Shown here piece after piece: positions 44,560-56,848 of a DNA stretch of 64,000 nucleotides (position 1 is its first letter; the number at the start of each line of letters is the position of its first letter). A program made the translations under genes and the position numbers. Source of the stretch: Episyrphus balteatus. Taxonomy: Eukaryota; Arthropoda; Insecta; Diptera; Syrphidae. The notes under the pieces were generated by a model. That model was not told where the DNA came from. It saw nothing but the letters and a program-made list of their open reading frames with translations, and made no database searches. The DNA lies in assembly GCF_945859705.1 (NCBI RefSeq), contig NC_079136.1, positions 78,740,867-78,804,866 of the forward strand, given 5' to 3'.

Positions 44560-46100
44560 AACAAAAAAAAAAAGAGAAAAATCCACCTGCATTATTATCC
44601 TGGTAATTCTTGAATCAGCTTATAAACAAACCACCCCCAAAGATTAGACATGGATATCAATTGGCTTGGAACAAATTAATGTCAAACATATTGAAATTCA
44701 TTCCGAATTACATGCCTCGTATTCGTAATATTACATTTTAGTAGCTAGCTACTACCCTTGTACACAAAATTACGTTGACAATATTAAGTACACATAAGGG
44801 TCAACATAAAAGCGGATCTAGGCATCCTAATATCAACCACTTCTTGTGGAAGGGTGAGTTAATTTGTTTTCCAATCGCAATTTTATTTATTCATTTACTT
44901 TTATTTCACAACCCCTGCACAAACAGCATCACTAGAAAAGAGCTGTGAACACGTGTTTGCTTTGTAATAAAATTGCTAGTTTACGATTTATGACCGTGAA
45001 TTCACTTATTACTGGCGCTATGTCACTTCAAAGATCACAGACATTCCTCGGCTGGCGACAAACGGTTACACTCGTTTGTACTTTTGATTTTCAATATAAA
45101 GCCACTTAAACAAAATGAAATAACATTTTTTTGAAGCATTATAAAATGCTTATCATTTTGTTTTTTTTTGCTTTTTAATATTAATTTATGTATGTGTTTT
45201 GTATAAAGGATAAAACCTATACAATGCAAATCGAGAAAAAGGATACAGAAGGACGGTATATTTAAATGTACTTATTTGACTTCCGTCATTTTTCGGTACA
45301 TTTTGAATTCATTAGTTGCAATAAGCCTATCATTGTCCTGCATCCACAAACGGATATCTGCCATGGTAACCTGGACATCCATGTCCAAATGTCCATCCAC
45401 AGTATGTAGACATTGGTCAGATTGTCCAATGGTTTTTCTCCTACTTCTCATTTATATGTCCTCTTTTGCGAAACCGAAAGAACTTAATCCAATTTAGTCG
45501 GATTAAAAATTGATACATTTTAATTGTGTTGTTTGTTTAATGAACCGGGGTCAGACAGAAAAAATACATAAACCATCAAATGAATTCATCATACTCCTAC
45601 ACAATTTGCAAAACATACTGGCGTATATAAATTTAATTGGACAAAAGGTTTTAATTATTTATTTTGAGTAGATTTACATCTATATGTGTACATTGTACAC
45701 TGTACAATGTATATCTACATACATGTTACAATGTAACATTGTTACATGTATGTTTGCAATATATCATTTTTGTCAAACGAACTGTTTAACGTTGTAAACG
45801 TTTTGTTTACGGAAATGGAAAAACTAAAATAGTGGTTTTCAGTATAAAAAAATGGTTTTCTTCATACCTTTCCTCTTCTTCGAAATCAAGTTATATATAC
45901 TTTTTTTGAACAAAATTATGGGTGTTTCATTAGACAGAAAAATTAATTTTAAAATATACCGCATGCAATTATTGAAATTATTTTTTTTTGTTTTTAGCAG
46001 GCACAGTTAGTTAAACATTAAAAGACTGTGATGATCGAAAAACGCATTTTCATAGGAATGAACGATTCTTATTGCATTAAAATAATCTTGTCTCTATTTG
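44560..46100. other. mostly unrecognised, non-repetitive sequence
   Basis: Apart from the small ORF at 45272-45451 and a palindromic TACATGT/ACATTGTAC-rich patch at about 45675-45765, I see no repeat ends and no gene here. It is the longest stretch outside tankyrase without obvious mobile DNA. Confidence 0.4.
45272..45451 (-). CDS. small ORF or exon-like frame, 59 codons, unknown
   Basis: The minus-strand frame runs from ATG at 45451 to TAA at 45274-45272. It contains QSDQCLHTVDGHLDMDVQVT, MADIRLWMQDN and EFKMYRKMTEVK. Composition is mixed and charged, unlike the Phe/Lys/Asn-rich chance frames nearby. A TAA sits immediately before the ATG in frame, so it is a short peptide gene, a last exon entered downstream of that TAA, or chance. 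I recognise no family. Confidence 0.25.
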   Translation of the reverse strand: MRSRRKTIGQSDQCLHTVDGHLDMDVQVTMADIRLWMQDNDRLIATNEFKMYRKMTEVK

Positions 46101-46127
46101 GGACTATTTGGAAAATATTAATGATAA

Positions 46128-47322
46128 CACTGTGCTACAAAATAAAAAAAAAAATACACCCGAGAAATTATGTAGTGTAGGCTGTTCGTATGGTCGAATA
46201 ATGCATAAAAATATTTTTGTTATATTTTTGGAACCCTCCATTTTTTTTTTATTTACAAAAAACCATTTTTACAGACTTTACCATGTAATCTACCAATATC
46301 TCAATCATTTTTTTAACAATTCTCAACATGTTATATGTTTTTGGAAAGAGGATTTCCAGACCTTTTGAATGGTGTATAGAAATCTAATTTTTTATATAAC
46401 AATGAATTGAATATGCATTTTAAATATACATGCTATGCTTATTTGTGAATAAAAATGTATGTTTTTTTAATTTTTTGGCATTAAACGTGTAAAAAGCGAT
46501 TTTTGAAAAAGTCTGAAAAAAATGATTTTTTTAGCAAGCTAAATCTCTAAAATTATAACAACTAAAAATGTGAAAAATGCTCACTTGATAGCTACACTTA
46601 TTAAATTTGAGCCTGTAAAGTTTTAAATTTTTTAAACGAATGGTTTGGCTGGAATTTAAAATTGATCGAACAAGGTCCAAGAAACCCCGTGTTATTCCCA
46701 TAAGAAACTTCAACCGCTTGGCGGCACGGGTTAGAATTAAGTTAGAGATTTGAAACTTGGGGAATATTTTTTTTAGTTAATTTCCAACCATATAAGATCC
46801 TAGGAGCATAGAAATTCTTATTATTTTAAAATAACAAACCCTATTGTGCACCTTGCAATTCACATCATGAAAAGCCACATTTTCTATTTACGAAAAAGTA
46901 GCATAGATTCCTCAGTTTTGTGCCTAAATGTATATTCTTTCAGAATATAACTTTACTTTATTATTTTGTTTGTTTTATTTTGCAAAAAAAATTGGGTAAA
47001 GTTGAAAATATTGAGAAAAAAATCACTTTTTCAAGATTTATGGGATAAAAACCTACACTTAATTTGTATAAACAATAGACTTCTATACACTATTCAAAAG
47101 GTCTGGAAATCCTCTTTCCAAAAACATATTACATGTTGAGAATTGTTAAAAAAATGATTGAGATATTGGTAGATTACATCGTAAAGTCTGTATGGTTTTT
47201 TGTAAATAAAAAAAAAATGGAGGGTTCCAAAAATATAACAAAAATATTTGTATGCATTATTCGACCACACGAACAGCCTACACTATGTAATTCATCGGTT
47301 GTATTTTCAGTGTCGCACCGTG
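46128..47322. mobile_element. 1.2-kb element with CACTGTG/CACCGTG ends and about 250-bp inverted arms
   Basis: The left arm 46128-46380 and right arm 47085-47322 are inverted copies (GTAGTGTAGGCTGTTCGT and its mirror ACGAACAGCCTACACTA; GGAAATCCTCTTTCCAAAAA and its mirror). The terminus CACTGTGCTAC, or CACGGTGCGAC on the other side, resembles that of the 52886-54926 foldback. The centre is AT-rich without a known frame. Confidence 0.7.
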
Positions 47323-47514
47323 TAATTGGTACTCATTGTGACTTGAAATTTGATGCATTGTAAAATTTAGTTTTAAGGCATTTGATATTAAGGCTATACA
47401 TATTTTATTTAGAGTCATTTTTTCTATTTTGAATCAACTCTGAGTTATGTAGTTCATTCTTTAAATTAATTTACTTCAAACTACTTCTAAAAATTTTGTC
47501 CATAAAAGGATGGA

Positions 47515-48300
47515 TGCAGAAATGCCTTAAAACTGGCAAAAAGTTTGCTTTTTGGGATTAGAAACAAGGATCAAAAGAGTCTATAAAATAATAGGGTGGA
47601 AGTGGAAGGGTATTATTTCGCGAAATAGTAGGAGGGGGGGAAAATTACAACTATAGTGAAAAAATTATTTGTGGAATATATCTAATAATATGACACATGT
47701 TTTGAAGGTATTTTTTTGATGCTGAATCTAACGACATAAAAATAAAGTCAATACGATTACTCTAAGAAAAGTTATTGTCAATTAAAAACAAGAGTGCTTG
47801 TTTTTTTCTTCAACAGGTAAAATAGAGCCGAAATCCATGTGGGAAACATAATACACTTATGAAATTCGGGATGAAGGTTTTAGATAAAGCAGGGACAAGG
47901 GATCCATAAAGTTCTTAAAAATATTTTTGGTGGAAGGGTGTTTTTTGAGGGGTTGAGTTATGTGTGAGAAAGGTTTCATAACAACTGAAATAAATTTTGT
48001 TAGTTTTTTAAACCTGGTGAAAAAATTTCATTTGTTATAGGACGAACAATTTAAGGAGACCACAAAATTATCTTGAGTGAAAGGATGTTGTTTTAAGAAA
48101 TGATGAAGTGCAGAATTAGTACGACGAAAACTGGGACAAAAATGACATTAGATTCAGCTTAAAAAAATACCTTAAAAACATGTGTCATATATGATTAGGT
48201 TTCTCAAACACCCTTTCAACCCATTTTTTTTTTAAGACTCTTTTGATAATTGGTTCTTATCCCAAAAGCAAACTTTTTGTCAAGTTTCATGAGGGTAACC
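47515..48300. repeat. degenerate inverted repeat, about 0.8 kb
   Basis: AAAAAGTTTGCTTTTTGGGA, AAAAGAGTCT and ATATGACACATGTTTT (47540-47705) recur in mirrored order at 48180-48290 (AAACATGTGTCATATATGA, AGACTCTTTTGAT, CCCAAAAGCAAACTTTTTG). The centre also has TGAATCTAACGACAT against ATGACATTAGATTCAG. The arms are clearly older than those at 33.9 or 52.9 kb. Confidence 0.6.
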
Positions 48301-49650
48301 TTTTTCTTTTTTTTATTTTTGTACTATTTTACCTGTAGGTACTACCTACCAATAGTTGAGTTAACATGTTCATTTGAGCTAGAAATATGAGTTGTAAACA
48401 TTTTTTTTCTAAAATTCAGGTGTTATTTATTTTGTCTTATTTCTATAAAAATCTATATTTGCAAGTTCTTATAAAGATTGCAATTTCTTGAATCATATAA
48501 GCAAGGACGTGTAAATTTGTTTTAATTTTAAAGGAAACCAAGTAGGTATGTACTGATATTTTGTATGTTAAACATAACAAGTTACTTAACATTTTTCAAA
48601 AACAAAAAAAAAAAGGATTAAAATCTGGAGCATTCCTCTTTGTACCTACCCCTACAGATTTTCTAATTGATGGGAATTTCTTGAAAACAAAATACCTACG
48701 TAGAACAAAATGAAAGGAATTTGTGTAAAATTCAGCTCAAATGAGGTAATTATTTTAACCCTCGTCATTGCGAACAATTTCATTTACTTAACTAACAAAA
48801 GGGTTGGTTGATGGCACAGGCCATTTTCATAAGAATTGAGATGTATAAATTCGAGGTAGAGTTAATGTCAAGCTCAAGATGCTTAACACATCATGATCAT
48901 AATGTTGTTAAGCACAAATTAAGAAAACTATTAGATGGCATATAGAAAATAGAAGATGTTGTGCCTACGTTGAAGTGGAACATTTATTGATTTATTCATT
49001 CATTTATTTACTCACCTGTTGTTATACATACATATATGGTAATTTATTAATTGTTATTTATTTGATTACTTGTTGTCTCTGTAAAATGTGCAATTTAGTT
49101 TTAATGAAAAAATATTATAAAATTCAGCTACAATAAAATATATACAATTTATTGAAGAAGAAATAATATAAAGAATTGTTTTAGGTAAATGAATTTAGAC
49201 AGTGCGAGGCATATTTTTTACATGGGGAGTGAATTAAGAGAAGGCCTTATTTCAGTTTTTCATGTTTTACATTTTTTCAATGAAATTGAAAACTACACAT
49301 GTTGCCTTCAATGGAAACTGCTAAAACGCCATATATTTCTTATTTACAAAATGGAAAATGAACCTTGAAAAACTGATTTTCATACAAGCCGGACATAATT
49401 TTCTCACAATTTTTTGCGATTTCTGAATAATTGTAATATGACCAAAATGGTAAAGCTAGTTTTCTCAAAAAGTCTCTAACGATTTTGATTTTAAAAATAC
49501 GTTGACTTTCGCTATGTCCTGTTGGAATAAAATAAAATGCAGGACTGCGGTCTCACGTACTTTCTGTTATCGTAAAAGTAACTCTAATGTTAAAGCTTTT
49601 CATTGAACAAAATAAAGGAAAATATGATATTTTTAAGTATAAAAAAAAAT
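48300..49650. other. AT-rich stretch, nothing recognised
   Basis: No repeat ends, RNA gene or plausible coding frame seen. Confidence 0.4.
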
Positions 49651-49679
49651 AAAATCTGTTTTTATAATTAATTAAACAT

Positions 49680-51130
49680 CATTTTAAATGATCTTTTACA
49701 CGAAACCAAGTCATTTGATTTCTTGCATAAAAATGAATTTTAGAAAAAAATTTCGAAAATTTTAAATTTTAAAAAATTAATTTTTTATAGGTATACCTAT
49801 GTATAAATTTTTTTTAACATTTTTCAAAAAATAAAAAAATGGTTTGTCATTTTTAAGAAAATTTTATAAAAACATAAAAACGAAGTTTCGATAAAATTGA
49901 TTTTTCAAAAAAAAAATTAACTTTTCTATTTCCGTTATATGACAGGTACCGTCAGTTTTGGTCCTAAAAAAACTTTCAATTTGTCCTCTAGGGAATCACC
50001 CGAAACTGTTGACTACCAAGTTTGAAGAAAATCGCTCCATTAGTTTATGCTGCAGCTAAAAGTACTTACAGACGGACAGACAGATAGAACTGCCGGACCC
50101 ACTTTTTTGGCACTCTCCATCATCGTAATGTAAAATTGTTATCTCGAGTTCGATTTTTTTTTTCGGAATTCTTAACTTGCCCTATAGTTACGGTGACCAT
50201 ATTTCTGGAAGTGGAACCCGGGACAGATAAAAAATTCGTTGGATCGTTTTGAAAATATTGATTTTTCAAAAAAATTAAATTTTTTTAAATGAGTTTTCAT
50301 AATTTTTCTTTATTTTGATATCAAGATTTCCTAAAGTATTTTATGGGAGCGTTTTTGTTGAAATCATTTAAGTCGTTTACGAAGTCAGAAATCAAGAAAA
50401 TGGTTTTATAATAATGTCTGTTAATAACTTCTAAAAAAATATATTTTTTTAATCAAAATCGGGAGAGCTGTTTTTTAACATATTAATTTTATTTTAAATG
50501 ATTTTGAAATTTTATGATCTTTAACACAACTTTTAACATGTTCTTTATTCGAAAACATTTTACCTAGTGTAGCAACTGACAAACAGAAGCTGGAACTTCA
50601 TAATTGACGAACATTAAAAAAAAACTAAAGCCTACTCTAGATGCTAAACGAAAACTCTCATACAAAACCAGCACAAAATGTTGCTTTTCGTTGCACAGTA
50701 CGCAGCTTACGTAACGAAATTCTTACCTGTGCTAGAATATATGTGTCACTCCCATTTATTTGTCCAGGCAATTCTTCTTGCAGCGAAAGTTTTTTGACTT
50801 TGGAGACTTAAAACAATTTTCGTTTTGCTTCAGCTGCGTACTATGCTTAATGCTTTATCCGAAAAATTAGAAAAATTTTAATTTGCAGCCACTGTTTTCT
50901 TGTTTTCCGTACAAAGTATTTAAAATATTGAATACAAAAATCAGAGAATGTCCAAATACGGGACAATCACGGGACAAATAACAAAATACGGGACGCTTAT
51001 ACGTCCCGGGTTTCTTAAATAAAAACCAGGGACAAGCTGGAGAAATACGGGACAGTCCCGGGTAAACCGGGACGGATGGTCACCGTACCTATAGTACACA
51101 TCGGAAATAAAAACTTTGTTTGAATTGTTA
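49680..51130. repeat. dispersed repeat, copy 1 (interrupted by a hAT-like element)
   Basis: Blocks ACTTTTCTATTTCCGTTATA, CAGTTTTGGTCCTAAAAAA, TTGTCCTCTAGGGAATCACC, GACTACCAAGTTTGAAGAAA, GCCGGACCCACTTTTTTGGC and ACTTGCCCTATAG match 58750-59450 in the same order. The unit contains a short (GACA)n tract. No terminal repeats or coding frame were found. Confidence 0.7.
50189..51087. mobile_element. 899-bp hAT-like element with TACGGTGACC ends
   Basis: The left end TACGGTGACCATAT faces right end ATGGTCACCGTA. The flanking duplication is CCTATAGT at 50181-50188 and 51088-51095. The uninterrupted repeat copy near 59395 reads CCCTATAGTGC, confirming the junction. The inside has many CGGGACA / TGTCCCG blocks. 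Partial copies lie at 28495-28716 and 57665-58034. Confidence 0.8.
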
Positions 51131-52600
51131 CTAAGGGTACATGCCAAAGTACCTTCATCTTGATTTCTGACTGTGGTAATTGACGTGTTTTTTTTTTCAA
51201 CGTAGTTGTCTTTTGTACAAAATTGCTTCGCTTACCTTAGTTTTGAAATTAGGGAAAAATTTAAAAAAAAAACTTTCAATTTTTTTTTGAAAACGGACCC
51301 ATGAGTTTTTTTTAAGTTTTGTTTTTATGTGTCGATTAATATAAAAAAATTATAAATTTAAGAATACGGCTTCAATTTATTATTTTTTTTCTAAGAATTC
51401 TTTATTATACAAGATATTAAATGCAATGCTGTCCTTGAAGATCTAACATACTTATAAAGATACGTGTTTTATAAAATGAATTAAAAAATATATATGAATG
51501 TTTACATAAAAAGCATGACATTTTAAGCAACTTTTACCAGAATACCATATAAGGTTTTTTTCTCAGTCTAATAGAAACAAAGTTGGTTTAAGAACGAAAA
51601 GTAGTAGTTAGTTTTTACTTTGCCTATGTAGAATAAGGTTCACTGTATTTATTATTTATTTATTTATTAATAAATAATTAAATGAAGAAAAAATTTAAAT
51701 TAATCAAATAAATGCAATTATATAAAAGGCAAGTAAAAACTAAGTTTCTCAATTTTTATAAAAATATAAAAAATATTATACACGTTGGATTTGAATTTTT
51801 TAAATAAAACCTATCTGAAAAAAAAAAAAAATATCTTGCAATCGTGGCAGCCCTACGACCTGCGACCTGAACACTCCTGGTAAGACAACCCTATGTAAAT
51901 GTGTTCTCAATAAAGGTAAACATTGGGGAAATTCTATTAATTTTTTTTTTTTTATTAATTTTTCGATTAAAAATAAGTTTGAAAAAATTACGTATTTTTT
52001 TTTAATAAAATAAACGCGCACTAAAAGGGTTAATGTACCCTTAATATGGTGAACACAGTACAAGCATTAGGAAAATAGGGAGGGGTTTTAAAGGAGATTA
52101 AAAAAGTTAATACAAATTTTAAAGCTTTGAAAATTTGAATACAGCTTCTTTTTTTGTAAAAAACTACAGTCTAGAACAGAAATGACCAAACAAATTTGGT
52201 CATTTCCGTTTTTTAAATCATTTTAGTTTCAATTTCAAAGATTAAATTTTTTGTGAAAAAATCGATCTACAATTTGAAAGTCGATCTAATTACATTTATA
52301 TAATTATTGGATTGTTGAGTGAAATTAGATTTACTCGTGTTTTTTTTTATGTTGGTTGCTTGATCAATGGATTCTTATTTGAAAGATAATTTAGTAGGTT
52401 TTCTTTTGGAATGTTGAAAATTAAATTCTTTTATGGGTAAGCGTTCGGGTAACTCGGGTTAATACATCTTGATTTTTTTTCAGTAGTCCCAATAATTTGC
52501 TTTTAATTTTGTTTAAACAATTTTTTGTTTTAAACACAATTTTGCTGTTTAATTCATGCTTGGGTCTCAAGAAAATATAAATCTCTTTCTAAAAAGATAA
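51130..52600. other. AT-rich stretch, nothing recognised
   Basis: Homopolymer-rich, with a short TTTATTATTTATT-type simple repeat near 51650. No gene seen. Confidence 0.4.
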
Positions 52601-52730
52601 ATTACTTTTGGGGCTGGACGAATGGAGAAATATCCTAAAATCTTGGTTTCAGAATTGTTTCGAGAAATTCTTACAAGACAGTTTTTTCGTAATAAATGTA
52701 TATAAGATGCTGAAAAAAAGCAATTTAAGT

Positions 52731-52822
52731 GCCGGTTTGTTGACACTCGATTATCTTTTAATCAAGGATTATTCCATACAAAAATCCTTGATTAAAAGAT
52801 AATCGAGTGTCAACAAACCGGC
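52731..52822. repeat. perfect 40-bp hairpin with 12-nt loop
   Basis: The arms 52731-52770 and 52783-52822 are exact reverse complements by eye (GCCGGTTTGTTGACACTCGA start; mirror TCGAGTGTCAACAAACCGGC end). It lies just upstream of the large foldback at 52886 but is not part of its arms. Confidence 0.85.
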
Positions 52823-52885
52823 CCTAAGACTAACACAAGTAATAACTAACACAAGAATAACGGATTTTTTGAAAATGATAAATAA

Positions 52886-54926
52886 CACGGTGTTACAAAA
52901 ATGAGGTTTTAAAATATACGCGGGCGGAGACCTATCAGGTTTTGTTGAGCTAGTCGCACTGAATACGAAACGGTATTTGAAAATCCCCTAACACCCCCAA
53001 AATCTGGAGTTACGGGCAAAAAACGGTTTTTTGGACCTTCACCCATTGAAAAAATTCTAGCTTCGACAATTTTTTACCCATATTCGATTTTTTTACAGTT
53101 TCTGATAGAAGATAAATATACCTTTTTAACAATGTATAAAACATGTAACTCGGTTAAACCACTTAGAATTTATAAGATGTCAAAGTTCAAAAATTCAATT
53201 TTTTATGTCATTTGCCCAACTTCGGCATCAATTTAAAGTATATGTTTTCAAAACAACATGCTATTTAAAAAATATATTCTAAAACTATATCTATTTCCCA
53301 ATCGATCGAGGTATTTTTTATGAAAATCACTTCAAAATTGGCTTAGAAAAAAAAATTTTTCGATTTCAACCCAGATACAGAAATTCGAACTTTTAGGTAT
53401 AGAACAAAAATGTTGTTTCGGCACGTAGTAAGATAAGTTGGGCGCCAGGATTTGATTAAAGGTTTTTGTAGAGGAGCTCAATACAAACATTTTTTTCTTT
53501 GGGAGGGGGGTCTATCTCCCCCCGTTTAGGTGGGAGGGGCATTTTTCTAAAAAAAATTATCAAAATAAAAAAAAATTATTAAAAAACAACGGCAACACTT
53601 ACAGTAATAAATGATACCATTTCCAAAAGGCAAAATTGTGCATTTGGTTCTAATTTCTAAATCAATATAATATTACCAATAGTTTTTGAAATAATCGATT
53701 TCAAAGTTAAAAATAGGCGAAAAAAAATTTGTAAAAACTCATTTTATACTATTTTTGTCCAGACTGTGAATTTTAGTAAATAAATTACTTAGACAGAAAA
53801 CTGCCTCAATTAATTCCTTATCGAACAGTGAAAACTATATGTTTCTATGTCTTCTAGTTTTTGAGAAAATTGAAAAATAAAAACAAATAAAAACAAAAAA
53901 TATTTTGAAAAAAGAAAAATCTGATAAAATAATTTTTCAATTTTCTCAAAAACTAGAAGACATAGAAACATATAGTTTTCACTGTTCGATAAGGAATTAA
54001 TTGAGGCAGTTTTCTGTCTAAGTAATTTATTTACTAAAATTCACAGTCTGGACAAAAATAGTATAAAATGAGTTTTTACAAATTTTTTTTCGCCTATTTT
54101 TAACTTTGAAATCGATTATTTCAAAAACTATTGGTAATATTATATTGATTTAGAAATTAGAACCAAATGCACAATTTTGCCTTTTGGAAATGGTATCATT
54201 TATTACTGTAAGTGTTGCCGTTGTTTTTTAATAATTTTTTTTTATTTTGATAATTTTTTTTTAGAAAAATGCCCCTCCCACCTAAACGGGGGGAGATAGA
54301 CCCCCCTCCCAAAGAAAAAAAATGTTTGTATTGAGCTCCTCTACAAAAACCTTTAATCAAATCCTGGCGCCCAACTTATCTTACTACGTGCCGAAACAAC
54401 ATTTTTGTTCTATACCTAAAAGTTCGAATTTCTGTATCTGGGTTGAAATCGAAAAATTTTTTTTTCTAAGCCAATTTTGAAGTGATTTTCATAAAAAATA
54501 CCTCGATCGATTGGGAAATAGATATAGTTTTAGAATATATTTTTTAAATAGCATGTTGTTTTGAAAACATATACTTTAAATTGATGCCGAAGTTGGGCAA
54601 ATGACAAAAAAAATTGAATTTTTGAACTTTGACATCTTATAAATTCTAAGTGGTTTAACCGAGTTACATGTTTTATACATTGTTAAAAAGGTATATTTAT
54701 CTTCTATCAGAAACTGTAAAAAAATCGAAAATGGGTAACAAATTGTCGAAGCTAGAATTTTTTCAATGGGTGAAGGTCCAAAAAACCGTTTTTTGCCCGT
54801 AACTCCAGATTTTGGGGGTGTTAGGGGATTTTCAAATACCGTTTCGTATTCAGTGCGACTAGCTCTACAAAACCTGATAGGTCTCCGCCCGCGTATATTT
54901 TAAAACCTCATTTTTGTAACACCGTG
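52886..54926. mobile_element. 2.04-kb near-perfect foldback element
   Basis: The left end CACGGTGTTACAAAAATGAG faces right end CTCATTTTTGTAACACCGTG. The arms, about 52886-53880 and 53932-54926, stay almost identical throughout; markers are TACGCGGGCGGAGACCTATC and its mirror, and TAAGTTGGGCGCCAGGATTT and its mirror. The spacer is about 50 bp. Differences are scattered single bases. No transposase frame is present. It resembles a foldback or MITE of the same terminus class as 46128-47322. Confidence 0.85.
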
Positions 54927-54949
54927 TAATTGATAATGGTTTCTTCACT

Positions 54950-55960
54950 GGGTTCATAATCATATCCAACCTGTTATGATTTCGACATTTCTATATTTAA
55001 TATCTTAAAAACCGCAAGGTAAAACATCATACAAAAATTTTAAAAGTGACTCCATTTTGTAAGTGCATGACAAAGTCATCATCTCAATATAGTTATGGGG
55101 GTGCAATACCATTCCATAACCAAAAACCCATCTACCCCGTGCTAGTGTATCTACTGCATAATAATGTTCCCGAGTAGACTGCTTTTTACACAGCTCTCTT
55201 TTGTCAAGGGGATTGATTTATCCCTGCTTCCTTCAACCATTTTGCCAAAATACCGAAAGTCAGACAGCCGGAGTATGCTTAAAGAGGACGGAATTTTTAC
55301 GTTGTAATCCGTAAAAGAAACGCATGCGTTCATAATATTCTCTATCCCCCCACATCCCATCTTCCTCTCTTGTTATCTTTGGTCTTTGTAATCGTTTACA
55401 TATACTCGAACATATTTGTATATTTTCCGCCCTTTTTATTCCATAATAAAATTATTATTATGTATTGAAGTTCAGTGGATTTAATATGTATATCAAAAAA
55501 ACATTGGGTTGGGTGGATGTAATAATAATTTTGTGGTTTATATTTGGTTTTATGAAATATTAAACCAATAAAGATGGAAATCAAATTAAGTGCCCAATTG
55601 AAAGGGAGGTAGGTATACATGATTTATAGAATATATAAACAAAATTAAAAGAAGCATATAAATACATAAAGCTTAAAAAATAACATTGAAGGTAAAAATG
55701 GGAGTAGGAATTATGCTTTATATACCAAATAATTTGGCTCAAATAAATAAAAAACTCAATAGAGTAGGGAGCTCTCAAATAAGATGGTAATTATCTTTTA
55801 AAACAAGTGACTGTTTTTGGGGTATAACCTGTTAACAAACTTCTTATGACCATGAACTGGGGCCCTATTTTGTAAAACGATCATCGTTGAAAATACTTCG
55901 CTATCACAATAATCGTTTTATTTCAAAGATACTCTTTACTTTAAGCCGGCTATGTGAAGT
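54950..55960. other. unique-looking stretch, nothing recognised
   Basis: The part at 55150-55400 is less AT-rich and opens a 69-residue minus-strand frame (MGCGGIENIMNACVSF at the start) without known motifs. I cannot support a gene. Confidence 0.35.
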
Positions 55961-56463
55961 TGGCACCCCCAAATGGTATTTTTTCTTCAAACCTGTCTGG
56001 TTCGATCACCCAAGGTTAGCCCAGGATAGTCCAAGGTTTTGTCTTTCGGTAGCCCTTCCTTAGTTTTAAAATTATAACGGAATTATTTTTTTTTCACCTC
56101 AAAAATCACATAAAATAATTTTTTTTTATTCAGTGTAAAAATTGTTGGTTTTTCACTGTGGTTCGTTTGCCCAACGTTACCCCAGGATAACCCAACTTTT
56201 TTTTCTATATTTCACTATTTTTTCAAAAGATACAACAAAAATCTTTTTTTTCATATCAGAAACCGAAAAAATTGTGATTTTTTTCCTGTGAAAAAAATCG
56301 TTAGTTTAAAATCGTGTTTTTTTTGCCCAAGGTTAGCCCAGGATAGCCCAACTTTTATTTTCGCCATCCTACGCTTGGTTTAAAAATTACAGAAGAATTA
56401 GTTTTTATTCACCACACAAAAAAGTACGTATACACCACAGTGACCGTTTTAAAATTTATAAGT

Positions 56464-56823
56464 CAGCTATTACACGAAGCCTCAAGAGTCTTGACTCTTT
56501 TTTCGAATTTTCTTTTGATAATCATTCTGTGAGGCACGTACTATTTATTACACGATGCCTCTTTCTTCTTGACTAAAATTTGACATTTTTCTATTTATTT
56601 GAAATTTGTTGTTGTTATCTTTATGGGTATTGCACCAAGAAGCAAAAAGAAATGAAAGGGAATGTTGAAAAAAGAAAAAGTGGAACAAGAAACGTCAAAA
56701 AAGAGTCTCAGAATTTCGACCCACGACTCTCCGGTCGGATAATTTTTTGTTTCATCTTTTTTCTCTTTAGCACTCATTATGTTTGAAAAGAGGCACGTCT
56801 CTTGAGGCTTCGTGTAATAGCTG
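56464..56823. mobile_element. 360-bp MITE with CAGCTATTACACGAAGCCTC ends
   Basis: The left end CAGCTATTACACGAAGCCTC, then AAGAG, faces right end CTCTTGAGGCTTCGTGTAAT, then AGCTG, an almost perfect inverted repeat of 25 bp. Internal variants (TTACACGATGCCTC, GAGGCACGT) are also mirrored. Non-coding. Confidence 0.7.
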
Positions 56824-56848
56824 ATTAATTAAGAAAAATTAAATAAGA

